A stretch of 64,000 nucleotides of DNA from the NCBI RefSeq assembly GCF_038002225.1, contig NZ_JBBOCA010000001.1, positions 2,976,001 through 3,040,000 of the forward strand, given 5' to 3'. The position numbers were made by a program, and so were the translations under genes. Below, one piece after another: positions 43,297-51,832 of this stretch. The number at the start of each line of letters is the position of its first letter. Position 1 is the first letter of the stretch. A model generated the notes under the pieces. That model had not been told where the DNA came from, searched no databases, and worked only from the letters and a program-made list of their open reading frames with translations. The DNA comes from Paenibacillus sp. FSL R7-0204. GTDB taxonomy: Bacteria > Bacillota > Bacilli > Paenibacillales > Paenibacillaceae.

Positions 43297-43321
43297 GCAA
43301 CTTTTAAGTTCTACGAACGTC
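43297..43321 (+). promoter_or_regulatory. ECF-type promoter of amidase gene 2
   Basis: GCAACTTTT (43297-43305), 12 nt, CGTC (43318-43321), 83 nt before the start codon. Identical in block sequence and spacing to that of amidase 1. Confidence 0.6.
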
Positions 43322-43404
43322 TACACTATGTCGAAGGTTGTCAGTTGGCATGCCATCAAGAACGCTCGATTGGGGGCGGAATACTAGAGTCTTAGAGGTG
43401 AAGA

Positions 43405-44844
43405 ATGAAGAAATTTGCTTTTATGCTGTTGCTGCTGCTCTTTGTTGTGGTGCTGCCAGGGCATGGACAAGCCGCTGCTGGCCAGAACAAGATCTTCCTG
43501 GATGGCCAGGAACTGAATGCAGGACAAGACGTTCCGGTGGAAAATGTAAATAACTCCATCATGGTGCCGCTAAGAATGATCGCTGAGAACCTTGGATACA
43601 AGGTGGATTGGAATCAGACAAGCAAGACCATCAAGATTGAACAGCAGGGAAAGACCATTCAGCTGATCGTAGATCAGACTGCGGCATCCGTCGATGGCAA
43701 GACGGTAATGATGTCAACGGCCCCTCTCCTGCGGAACGGCACGACGCTCGTACCGATCCGGTTCATTGGTGAGCAGTTCGGACTTACGGTCAAATGGGAT
43801 AATACGAAGAAGGTTGTAGATCTTATTACCCCGTCCATTCCCGAGCCTAACATTGACCCGGGACAAAGTAATGGGGACGGAGGGACGGTTGTAGTGCCGC
43901 CGGGAGAACCCTCAAGCAGCCTGAGCATGATTAACGGCATCAGCTTCAATGAGAACCGGTTCACGATTGCCATAGACGGCAATGCCGAGCCGAAGGTCTC
44001 CAAGATCAGCGGACCGGACCGCATCATCATTGATCTGCCGAATGCGACGTTCTCGGATATATTCGGAACAGGACAAATCCTTGATCCTGACCTGAACGGG
44101 AACCTGACAGTTACGGATTATCCGGATGTCTCCGGTATCCGCTATTCGCTGTATAGCACTAATCCTTATACTGTCCGATTTGTAATTGATCTTAATACCC
44201 CCAAAAATTATAGCGTAGAGGTATCGGGAGATTCCTCAAAGCTCATTGTCATTGATTTGAATGCACAGGCTCCAGGCGACACTTCCACGCAGCCGGGCAA
44301 CAGCGGGCGCAAGCTGGTTGTGCTCGATGCCGGACATGGCGCGAAGGATTCAGGAGCTGTAGGCATTACCGGCAAATACGAGAAGAATTTCAACCTCGCT
44401 GTGATTCTTAAGGCGGCTGCACTGCTCAGGCAGGAGAACAAGATTGACGTGGTGCTGACGCGCAGCGATGATACTTTCCTTGAACTGAAGGAGAGGGCGG
44501 CAATGGCCAATAATCTCGGTGCAGATTTATTCATATCTGTCCATGCCAACAGCAGCGGATCAGCGGCTTCAAGCGGAACGGAGACCTACTATCAGCGGGA
44601 CGCTAGCAAGGCTCTGGCCAATGTGATGCACAAGTATCTTGTGCAGGCTACCGGACTTAGCAACAGGGGAGTTCGCTACGGCAACTTCCATGTGATACGC
44701 GAAACGAAGATGCCTGCGGTGCTGCTTGAGGTTGGCTATCTCAGCAATAAGAAGGACGAGGCTCTGCTGTTCACTGAAGCACTGCAGAACAATGTGGCCG
44801 CATCGATGGTCAGCGGGATTAAAGAGTATCTAGGGATTCAATAA
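43405..44844 (+). CDS. N-acetylmuramoyl-L-alanine amidase with copper-amine-oxidase-like and AMIN domains (2)
   Basis: 479 residues with the same order as the preceding gene: signal peptide (FMLLLLLFVVVLPGHGQAAA), stalk domain (IMVPLRMIAENLGYKVDW, TLVPIRFIGEQFGLTVKW), a shorter linker, an AMIN-like domain (SFNENRFTIAIDGNAEPKV, YTVRFVIDL), and Amidase_3 (VVLDAGHGAKDSGA, YEKNFNLAVILKAA, ISVHAN, VLLEVGYLSN). All zinc ligands and the catalytic Glu are present. The two genes clearly arose by tandem duplication and have diverged mostly in the linker. Each has its own ECF-like promoter. Confidence 0.93.
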   Translation: MKKFAFMLLLLLFVVVLPGHGQAAAGQNKIFLDGQELNAGQDVPVENVNNSIMVPLRMIAENLGYKVDWNQTSKTIKIEQQGKTIQLIVDQTAASVDGKTVMMSTAPLLRNGTTLVPIRFIGEQFGLTVKWDNTKKVVDLITPSIPEPNIDPGQSNGDGGTVVVPPGEPSSSLSMINGISFNENRFTIAIDGNAEPKVSKISGPDRIIIDLPNATFSDIFGTGQILDPDLNGNLTVTDYPDVSGIRYSLYSTNPYTVRFVIDLNTPKNYSVEVSGDSSKLIVIDLNAQAPGDTSTQPGNSGRKLVVLDAGHGAKDSGAVGITGKYEKNFNLAVILKAAALLRQENKIDVVLTRSDDTFLELKERAAMANNLGADLFISVHANSSGSAASSGTETYYQRDASKALANVMHKYLVQATGLSNRGVRYGNFHVIRETKMPAVLLEVGYLSNKKDEALLFTEALQNNVAASMVSGIKEYLGIQ

Positions 44845-44852
44845 CAACGGGC

Positions 44853-44923
44853 GGCAGCAGGGGCCGCAGAGTCGGATGTAGACCCTATATTGCGGTCAAA
44901 AGGACTTTGCGGTCCCTCCTGCC
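44853..44923 (+). other. Long-stem hairpin between amidase 2 and the GerMN lipoprotein gene
   Basis: GGCAGCAGGGGCCGCA (44853-44868) pairs with TGCGGTCCCTCCTGCC (44908-44923), 15 of 16 positions including one G-U. The 39 nt loop has its own GACC..GGTC pairing. There is no U-run. It is a candidate attenuator, processing site or mRNA stabiliser. Confidence 0.5.
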
Positions 44924-44949
44924 CATATTCATCTGAGGGGGTTAATCAA

Positions 44950-45609
44950 ATGAACAAGAAATTGACATATGCAGGAATCGCTGCGATGCTGCTTCTCGTA
45001 ATTTCGGGCTGCGGCGATAAACCTACTGCTGCACCGGCCGATGCGTCCGGTCAGGATTCAACCTCGGTATCCAGCGGCGCGGAAGGCAATAATGCCGCGA
45101 ATGACACTCCCACTGCCACACCGGCAGCTACAAGCACGCCTGAGCCTACAGCAACTGTGACTCCGGCGGCTACGGAAGCACCGGAGGTACCGGCGGTACC
45201 TGAGAAGCAGAGTCTTAAGATCAAGACGTATTATACAGACCTGCAACAGAACGACTTGGTTCCGGCTGAAGTCTCCATCACCTTCAAGGATGCGAAGGAG
45301 AAATATACGGAAGCCTTCAAAACACTCCAAAAGAGCGATAAGGCTGACCAGATTCCGCTGTGGAACAAGATTGAACTGAAATCACTTGAATTCTCGGGCG
45401 GACAGATTGTGATGGATATTCATAAGCCGGATGAGGCGCAGCTTGGCGCAGGCGGCGAAGCCCTGGCGATCGGCGCATTGTCCCAGATGTTCTTCCAGTT
45501 CGATGAAGTGAAGAATATCGATGTGCTGGTAGACGGAGAACAGGTGGAGAGCCTGATGGGGCATGTGGATCTTGTGCATCCAATCACCCGCGAGAACAAC
45601 GGATTGTAG
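44950..45609 (+). CDS. GerMN-domain lipoprotein
   Basis: 219 residues. Lipoprotein signal peptide with lipobox ending in VISGC (Cys about residue 22). A long Ala/Thr/Pro-rich linker (about 25-90) follows, then one GerMN domain (about 95-210, LKIKTYYTDLQQNDLVPAEV ... NIDVLVDGEQVESLMGHVD). Bacillus GerM has two such domains and is needed for spore germination and septal peptidoglycan. This single-domain form is probably anchored outside the membrane. Downstream of two amidases and 82 nt before the SLH gene, it belongs to a cell-wall cluster. ATG follows GAGGGGG. Confidence 0.85.
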   Translation: MNKKLTYAGIAAMLLLVISGCGDKPTAAPADASGQDSTSVSSGAEGNNAANDTPTATPAATSTPEPTATVTPAATEAPEVPAVPEKQSLKIKTYYTDLQQNDLVPAEVSITFKDAKEKYTEAFKTLQKSDKADQIPLWNKIELKSLEFSGGQIVMDIHKPDEAQLGAGGEALAIGALSQMFFQFDEVKNIDVLVDGEQVESLMGHVDLVHPITRENNGL

Positions 45610-45691
45610 GCATTAGGCAGGAATAAGCCGGATGGCTGACGAAATTACCAACATAGAAATCCAGATAAGCCATAGAGAGGGGAATATCGAA

Positions 45692-48448
45692 TTGTCCGGT
45701 CCAAAACGATTAAAGCGTACGGTTCAATCTTATTCTGTAAAAGCGGTCTCTGCCGTTCTGGCCGGTGCGATGGTACTTGGCGGGGCAGGCGCTGCCTTTG
45801 CTGACAACGCTCCAACCGGAGCAACTGTTGCTGCTGTAGCTTCGCAGACGCCTGTAACTGGTTCAGGGATCTTCAGTGATGTCAAGACGGGCTTCTGGGC
45901 CGAAAAGCATATCTATAAGCTGGCAACCCAGGGAATTGTGGTCGGCAATAACGGACTGTTCCGTCCTGGTGATTCTGTGACCCAGCAGGAAGCGGTGCTG
46001 ATGGCGCTGCGCTTCATGAAGCTGCAGGGGAATGTGAACACCAGTACCGAAGTTGCGCTGCCTAATGATTTTGTGGTTACGAACTATTACAAGCCATATG
46101 TAATCCTAGCCTTCCAGCAAGGTCTGCTGGACAAGACCACTGAGATGGCTGCAGATAATCTTAAAAGCTCGTGGGGAGAGCGCAAGGCCAGCCGTGAATG
46201 GGTCGCGGAGCTGCTGATCCGTGCGCTTGGCCAGAGTGCATCAGCTTCTGCGGCCGCAAGCCGGCCGACAGGCTTTGCCGATGATGCCAAAGTGTCCGCG
46301 AACAAACGCGGCTACATTAACACAGCGGTGGAGCTGGGACTCGCGAACGGGCTAACCGGCAACCGCTTTGATCCGCAAGGCGCTGTGACCCGTGCGCAGC
46401 TGGCTACCTTCTTCAGCCGTGCTGAAGCGCATAATAGCCTGGAATACGACAATACGTTCAAAGGAACGGTCAGTTCACTCAAGGACGGCAAGCTGGGATT
46501 GTACACTAACGGCAGTACGCTGGAATTCAATCTGAATGCCAATACCGCCTACTATACCAGTACCTCCGAGAACCGCATCTCATTGAACGAGATCCAGCCT
46601 TATACGAAAGTTACAGTAATTGGAGCTACCTATAGCGCAGCTTACGTAGAGCTGACAGATCCGGCAGTTCAGGTTGAGCAGGCGGAAGGTGTATTCACCA
46701 AGCATACACCCGGTATTATCTGGGTAGATTCCGCGAACGGATACGATCAGTATCCCTACGATTCAGGCACGGCCTTCCTGGATGTGAACGGAGCGGTTAT
46801 TCAGCCTGCTTCTATTACCGCCGGCAGCAAGCTTACGCTGCTGCGTGAAACCTTTACCGGTTCCCGGAAGGTTGTGAAGGTGCAGGTCACTTCCGGTATT
46901 GTAAACAAGACGGCTAAAGGTACGATTCAAAGCGTTGACACTGCTGCCAAGAGCATCGCGTTCAAGAATGCTGACGGCACAGTAGAAACCTTCAAATGGG
47001 AAGAAGGGACTACGCTGTTCAGCTCCCAGAATTCTATTATTCAGCCCGCAGAGCTGAAAGCCGGTGCTGCTGTCTCTTATACCATCAAGGATAATACGAT
47101 CCGCTCCGTGGAAGTAACCTCAGGAGTGGAGCGCATAGTGAAGGGCTTCATCTATGAGCTGACAGATTCTACGATTGTCTATCAGAAGAGTGATGGCACA
47201 CGTGAGGTTAATCTGCTTGCTGCTACCCCGGCCATTGTGATTCCGAACGCCGTAAATCCGGTAATCGACGATCTTATCGCTGACAAAACTAGCGGAGACA
47301 ATGTGCAGCTTACGCTGAACAGTAATGATCAGGTGACCAAGATTGAGGTGCTCAGCCGTCAGATCGAACAGTATGCAGCTGCTACCGTTGTTGATTATAA
47401 CGCCAAGACCCAGTACCTGACCTTCACGGACAATAACGGTAAGGCTCATGTGGTCAAAATGGATGAGAAAACAAAGATGTCTTACGGCGGACTGATTACC
47501 ACTTCGCTCACCACCATGGGGTTCAGACTCGTTGAGAACCGCAAAATTGATGTGACCTTGATTAATGAGCGTGCAATGTCTGTTGAATTGACAACCAAAT
47601 ATTCCGGCACCTTGACGGCTATCAATACTACAGCCAGAACGATTGTGATTAAGCAGGGCAACGGACAATTGCTGACGATGTCTTATCCGCAGGCCATTGA
47701 AATGATTGGCAAAAGCGGCGCAGTCATCACCGATGTTCCGCTCAATGTGCCGGTAACGGCAGTACTTAGCAGCACTCAGGAGTTCATCTCCGTGCTGCGG
47801 GTGAACGGGTCATCGCAGTTCGAGATTGCTACCATCAATGCGGGCACTAGCAAGATGACCGTGAAGCTTGAGGGAGGCAGTATCAGCAGCGAGTTGAACT
47901 TGGCGAATGTGCCTCTTACCAACGAAGCGGGCCAGAAGATCGCCCTGACTGAGCTGAAGGCCGGAGATTTCGTGAACCTCAGCTTCGACGGTTCCACACC
48001 GCTGTCCCTGCAGTCGGTTAAACAAGTTGCCGGACAGGTAACGGTAGTAGATGCGGCATCAGGTACGTTCACAGTGAAGGATTACACAGGAGCCTCCCAG
48101 CCGTTCACTGCCGGCAGTGGAGTGAGAATACTCCGGGACGGTGTTACAACGAACGCGTTAAGCGGTCTTACCACAACAGACCGGGTATTGGTGCGTAAGG
48201 ATGCCGCCGGTGTAGTAATCATCTCCGTGTTCAGTCAACTGAACCGGACATTCGCCCGTTATGAGAGCGCAACGAATGAAATATTAACCAAACGAGCCAC
48301 GCTGAATGACAATTATAAGTTTGGACTTGCTCCAAATGTATATATTCATCAAGGTGACACGACTTTACCCGTGCAATCTCTCAAAGAAAATGATAATATT
48401 ATAATGTATTTCAACAACGACAAGGTTGTAGAAATTGTGAAACAATAA
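45692..48448 (+). CDS. S-layer-homology (SLH) domain surface protein with repeated beta domains
   Basis: 918 residues. Signal peptide (SVKAVSAVLAGAMVLGGAGAAFA). Three SLH units to about residue 250 (FSDVKTGFWAEKHIYKLATQGIV, FRPGDSVTQQEAVLMALRFM, FADDAKVSANKRGYINTAVELG, FDPQGAVTRAQLATFFSRAE) anchor it to secondary wall polymers. The rest is a series of about 60-70 residue beta-repeats with a G-x-V/I-x2-VD...I-x-V/F-K pattern (KGTIQSVDTAAKSIAFKNADG, SGTLTAINTTARTIVIKQGNG, AGQVTVVDAASGTFTVKD). TTG at 45692 is preferred to ATG 45632: it follows GAGAGGGGA and puts the signal peptide near the start. Function beyond wall attachment unknown. Confidence 0.88.
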   Translation: MSGPKRLKRTVQSYSVKAVSAVLAGAMVLGGAGAAFADNAPTGATVAAVASQTPVTGSGIFSDVKTGFWAEKHIYKLATQGIVVGNNGLFRPGDSVTQQEAVLMALRFMKLQGNVNTSTEVALPNDFVVTNYYKPYVILAFQQGLLDKTTEMAADNLKSSWGERKASREWVAELLIRALGQSASASAAASRPTGFADDAKVSANKRGYINTAVELGLANGLTGNRFDPQGAVTRAQLATFFSRAEAHNSLEYDNTFKGTVSSLKDGKLGLYTNGSTLEFNLNANTAYYTSTSENRISLNEIQPYTKVTVIGATYSAAYVELTDPAVQVEQAEGVFTKHTPGIIWVDSANGYDQYPYDSGTAFLDVNGAVIQPASITAGSKLTLLRETFTGSRKVVKVQVTSGIVNKTAKGTIQSVDTAAKSIAFKNADGTVETFKWEEGTTLFSSQNSIIQPAELKAGAAVSYTIKDNTIRSVEVTSGVERIVKGFIYELTDSTIVYQKSDGTREVNLLAATPAIVIPNAVNPVIDDLIADKTSGDNVQLTLNSNDQVTKIEVLSRQIEQYAAATVVDYNAKTQYLTFTDNNGKAHVVKMDEKTKMSYGGLITTSLTTMGFRLVENRKIDVTLINERAMSVELTTKYSGTLTAINTTARTIVIKQGNGQLLTMSYPQAIEMIGKSGAVITDVPLNVPVTAVLSSTQEFISVLRVNGSSQFEIATINAGTSKMTVKLEGGSISSELNLANVPLTNEAGQKIALTELKAGDFVNLSFDGSTPLSLQSVKQVAGQVTVVDAASGTFTVKDYTGASQPFTAGSGVRILRDGVTTNALSGLTTTDRVLVRKDAAGVVIISVFSQLNRTFARYESATNEILTKRATLNDNYKFGLAPNVYIHQGDTTLPVQSLKENDNIIMYFNNDKVVEIVKQ

Positions 48449-48477
48449 CCGTTTTGGTGATTTTCCGTATGAAACAC

Positions 48478-48520
48478 CGTCTTGATCCTTGGTTTACCCT
48501 CGGATCAAGGCGTTTTTTTT
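48478..48520 (+). terminator. Terminator after the SLH gene
   Basis: CTTGATCC / GGATCAAG stem then GCGTTTTTTTT. Confidence 0.9.
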
Positions 48521-48547
48521 GAAATATAAGGGCAGCACGGTGTTCGC

Positions 48548-48576
48548 TTGAACGCTACGAAAGTATACGATATAAT
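48548..48576 (+). promoter_or_regulatory. Sigma-A promoter of nth
   Basis: TTGAAC (48548-48553), 17 bp, TATAAT (48571-48576). Confidence 0.75.
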
Positions 48577-48660
48577 GTATCTTTGCTTATATTTCGTCAG
48601 ATTTGAGAAGATATGCTGCAAGTGGACTTGCAGTCATACCTGCTCCGTGGAGGGGACGCT

Positions 48661-49368
48661 ATGAAAGCTGCAGAGGTCCGCCACATCCTGGACACTATCG
48701 GAGGCATGTTCCCTGATGCACATTGCGAGCTGAATCACAGCAACGCTTTTGAGCTTACCATTGCCGTGCTGCTCTCAGCCCAATGTACGGATGCAACAGT
48801 GAATAAGGTGACCGAGGACCTGTTTCAGAAGTACAAGGCTCCGATCGACTATATCTCAGTACCGCTGGAAGAGCTGGAGCTGGATATCCGGCGGATTGGT
48901 CTATTCCGCAATAAGGCCAAGCATATTCAGAACCTCTGCACCATCCTGATTGAGCAGTACGGGGGTGAAGTGCCGCAGGCCCATGATTTGCTGGTAACTC
49001 TGCCTGGTGTCGGACGCAAGACTGCGAATGTGGTCGTATCGAATGCGTTCGGAGTGCCGGCGATTGCCGTGGATACTCATGTGGAACGGGTAGCCAAACG
49101 GCTCGCACTTGCGGGCTGGAAAGATTCCGTGCTGGAAGTGGAGAAGAAGCTGATGAAGGCGGTGCCGCGTGACGAATGGACGCTGACGCATCACCGGCTA
49201 ATCTTTTTCGGGCGATATCACTGTAAAGCTCAGAATCCCGCATGCCAGATCTGTCCGCTGCTGGATGTATGCCGGGAGGGCAAAAAACGTATGAAAACTG
49301 CTGTAATCAGGAAAGCTAAGGATCATACGAAAGCTAACCAAGAATTAGAGAAGAAGAGGATGGGATAG
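48661..49368 (+). CDS. nth: Endonuclease III (DNA glycosylase/AP lyase)
   Basis: 235 residues. Removes oxidised pyrimidines and nicks at abasic sites. Helix-hairpin-helix LPGVGRKTANVV with the catalytic Lys (about 120), and the catalytic Asp in AVDTHVERVAKRL (about 138). The 4Fe-4S loop C-x6-C-x2-C-x5-C is CKAQNPACQICPLLDVC (about 187-203). The C-terminus is extended and basic (KKRMKTAVIRKAKDHTKA). ATG at 48661 follows GGAGGGG; the in-frame upstream start at 48613 lacks a ribosome binding site. A small gene follows after 2 nt. Confidence 0.95.
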   Translation: MKAAEVRHILDTIGGMFPDAHCELNHSNAFELTIAVLLSAQCTDATVNKVTEDLFQKYKAPIDYISVPLEELELDIRRIGLFRNKAKHIQNLCTILIEQYGGEVPQAHDLLVTLPGVGRKTANVVVSNAFGVPAIAVDTHVERVAKRLALAGWKDSVLEVEKKLMKAVPRDEWTLTHHRLIFFGRYHCKAQNPACQICPLLDVCREGKKRMKTAVIRKAKDHTKANQELEKKRMG

Positions 49369-49370
49369 AG

Positions 49371-49637
49371 ATGAAGTGCATTTCTGTATATACCGATAAT
49401 TTTGAAGCATTTTCCGATATTTTTGACCGCGTAGTGGACAGCCCGATGGAAGAGAACGAAGAGCAGGAAGTGGAAGGCATCACCATCAGCCATTCCGGCG
49501 ATGTGCCTGAGTTCTATCTGGAGCGCATGTCTGCGAAGCCAGAGGTTGTCGTAATGAAAGACAAATCCCGTGGCCTGACCATTCTGCAGCACGGCAAAGT
49601 CTTTGAAATCCTGCTTCCAGTGCTGGAAACAGCTTAA
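49371..49637 (+). CDS. Conserved small protein, 88 aa
   Basis: I do not recognise this protein. 88 residues, acidic, no membrane segment (begins MKCISVYTDNFEAFSDIFDRV, ends VFEILLPVLETA). Compact alternating hydrophobic pattern suggests a small alpha/beta domain. It starts 2 nt after the nth stop, so the two are coupled. A terminator follows. Real gene judged by ribosome binding site (GGATGGGATAGAG), codon use and operon fit. Confidence 0.72.
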   Translation: MKCISVYTDNFEAFSDIFDRVVDSPMEENEEQEVEGITISHSGDVPEFYLERMSAKPEVVVMKDKSRGLTILQHGKVFEILLPVLETA

Positions 49638-49656
49638 TTCGGTTGGAGTTGACTAG

Positions 49657-49707
49657 AGAGGTTGTCCCATAGCCATGAAGTGGCTGACGGGACAGCCTCT
49701 TTTTTTT
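49657..49707 (+). terminator. Terminator after the nth operon
   Basis: AGAGGTTGTCCC / GGGACAGCCTCT long stem with an inner AGCCA..TGGCT pairing, then TTTTTTT. Confidence 0.9.
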
Positions 49708-49708
49708 C

Positions 49709-49740
49709 AGGAAATTATGCTTCTCATCTGATGTGGATAA
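49709..49740 (+). repeat. 32 nt intergenic repeat, copy 2
   Basis: Matches 34079-34110 at 28 of 32 positions, with the ends AGGAAATTATG and GATGTGGATAA identical. Begins 2 nt after a terminator T-run. The rest of the gap to 49939 shows no supported gene. Confidence 0.65.
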
Positions 49741-49939
49741 AATGTATGCGGAAATCCGAATACAATGGGTGCTGTTGCGATGAAGTGTGGGCCCCATGCT
49801 CCGCAACACGTAACATTTTAGAGAAATCCTGCAAGAAATACAACAATGAGGCACCAGTATCCTTCACCCGTAATGGCATCTGCGAAATCTTGTTTTTCGT
49901 GAAGGTTTATAGCTGATTTTGTAAATGTGGATATTTGAT

Positions 49940-49967
49940 TTGTGACGATCTGATGATAAAATATAAT
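49940..49967 (+). promoter_or_regulatory. Promoter of the dynamin gene
   Basis: TTGTGA (49940-49945), 16 bp, TATAAT (49962-49967). Confidence 0.5.
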
Positions 49968-50050
49968 TATTCTATTCTTGCAGTGAGATAAATCATACAA
50001 ATGTAATAATAATGAAAGAAGCTATAGATTGCAGCGGAGGCGGGGATGTA

Positions 50051-51832
50051 GTGGGAGCAGAACGGGAAAGAGTGAAGCAGGTTACAGCGGGGTCATCAGC
50101 GCTTAGGCTGCTGGAGGAGCGGCTGAAGCAATGGGGAGAACAGAAGAGTGCGCAGATCGTAGCGGATCTAAAGGTCAAGGAGCAGGCAGATGAGCTGACG
50201 CTGGCGTTCTGCGGACATTTCTCGGCGGGGAAGTCGAGCATGATTAACAAGCTCTGCGGTAAGGCTGTGCTGCCTGCGGGTCCGGTTCCAACCAGCGCCA
50301 ATATTGTATCGATCCGCAGCGGAGCACCGCAGGTACTGCTTCATCCGGTGGACGGAAGCACGGGAGGGAATTCTGGGGTGATCCAGACTACGCCTGACCG
50401 GCTTCAGGATTACTGCCGCCAGGGGACTGAATATTCGGCGATTGAGGTGTGGGAGGATGTCCCGGTGCTTGGGAATCACGGGGTACTGATGGATACGCCC
50501 GGCGTAGATTCGACAGATGAGGGGCATCAGGCGGCGACCCGCTCGGCGCTGCATCTGGCAGATGCCGTGTTTTATGTGATGGATTACAATCATGTGCAGT
50601 CGGAGAATAATCTGGCGTTTGCCAAAAGCCTTAGCGACTGGGGCAAGCCGCTCTACCTGATCATCAATCAGATCGACAAGCACAGGGAGCAGGAAATCCC
50701 GCTGGAGGAATACCGGCAGCAAGTGGAAAGCGCTTTCCGGGGATGGGGGATTCATTCTGCGGGGCTGTTGTTCACTTCGCTTAAGGTGGAGGGACATCCG
50801 CTGAATCAGTGGAAGGATCTGCTGGCGTTGATCTCCGGTCTACTGGAGCAGCGGCAGGAGCTGCTCGAATACAGCTTGTCCCGCTCTATGCATCATACGG
50901 CGGATGCTGTCCTGGCGGATTATCGTGAGCAGCAGCAGGAGGAGAGGGCTGCGCTGCTGGAAGAGGCAGGCGGTGCAGCGGCTGAAGATGTGGAAGCAGA
51001 GCTGCTGGCAACTATGCAGGAGGAATCGTCACTGGATGCGCTGCCTGAAGAGGCGCGGCTTGAGCTGCGCAGCAGGCTGGATGCCTTGCTCGGCAACACG
51101 AATCTGATGCCGGCCGATCTGAGGGATGCGGCAGGAGCGTACATTGAGAGCCTCCAGCCCGGCTTCCGGCGCGGCCTGCTCTTCACCGCTGCGAAGCGGG
51201 AGAAGGAGCAGGGAGCGCGGCTGCTGCACTGGCACAGCCTTCAGCAGAGAGAGATCACTGCCCAGTTGGAGTGGCACACTCTCCAGCTCGTGCGCGAATG
51301 GGCTGAAGGCCTGGAGCTGTGGCAGGAGGAGGCGGAGCCGCTGCTGAAGCAGGCTTTCCCGGCGGTGAGCCAGCAGTGGCTGGCAGATCAGGTGAAGCCG
51401 GGAACCGGGGCTTCGGGCGAGGCGCTGCTTAATTTCTGCCGCACGCTTGCGGCTGAGATTAAGGCGCAGTTCCGCCGCGCGGTCCTGGCCTTCGGCGAGC
51501 CGCTGCTGGCTGCGCTGCCGCCGCTGGTGGAGGAGCGGCGCGCGGAGCTCACGCGCCGCCGGGCGGCCCTGCAGCGGCAGGCGCATGCGCTCGCCGCGCT
51601 GGCCTCCCTGGACCGCGCGGCTGCCGCCCGCGCGGACGCCCTTACGGCGCTGCTGCCGCCGCGCCGCACCCTCACCCCCGGCGCGCTGCCGGGGGTGCCG
51701 CCCCTGGCGGCTGGCGCGCTCAGCGCCGCCAGCCCGAATTGCCGCCGCGCGTGGCAGCGGCGGCAAGCCTGGGCGCCGCCCCGGCCTGGGCGGCGGGTAC
51801 GGCAACGCCGGCGGGCGGGCGCCGCCGGCTGA
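50051..51832 (+). CDS. dynA: Bacterial dynamin DynA, N-terminal half (first GTPase), ending at a frameshift
   Basis: 593 codons. First dynamin GTPase: G1 CGHFSAGKSSMINKL (about residues 54-68), G2 threonine region PTSANIVSI, G3 MDTPGVDSTD, and a G4-like INQID. A long helical stalk follows (many Leu/Glu/Ala heptads, about 260-560). The last about 30 residues (CRRAWQRRQAWAPP...) are Arg-rich and out of character. The second GTPase continues in the -1 frame, so this is the front half of a tandem dynamin like Bacillus DynA (about 1190 residues), which protects and fuses membranes. GTG 50051 follows GCGGAGGCGGGG; ATG 50012 is the alternative. Confidence 0.82.
   Translation: MGAERERVKQVTAGSSALRLLEERLKQWGEQKSAQIVADLKVKEQADELTLAFCGHFSAGKSSMINKLCGKAVLPAGPVPTSANIVSIRSGAPQVLLHPVDGSTGGNSGVIQTTPDRLQDYCRQGTEYSAIEVWEDVPVLGNHGVLMDTPGVDSTDEGHQAATRSALHLADAVFYVMDYNHVQSENNLAFAKSLSDWGKPLYLIINQIDKHREQEIPLEEYRQQVESAFRGWGIHSAGLLFTSLKVEGHPLNQWKDLLALISGLLEQRQELLEYSLSRSMHHTADAVLADYREQQQEERAALLEEAGGAAAEDVEAELLATMQEESSLDALPEEARLELRSRLDALLGNTNLMPADLRDAAGAYIESLQPGFRRGLLFTAAKREKEQGARLLHWHSLQQREITAQLEWHTLQLVREWAEGLELWQEEAEPLLKQAFPAVSQQWLADQVKPGTGASGEALLNFCRTLAAEIKAQFRRAVLAFGEPLLAALPPLVEERRAELTRRRAALQRQAHALAALASLDRAAAARADALTALLPPRRTLTPGALPGVPPLAAGALSAASPNCRRAWQRRQAWAPPRPGRRVRQRRRAGAAG

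Noticed and set aside
49662..49916. 84-codon plus-strand ORF
   Set aside because: Starts inside the nth-operon terminator and spans the 32 nt repeat.
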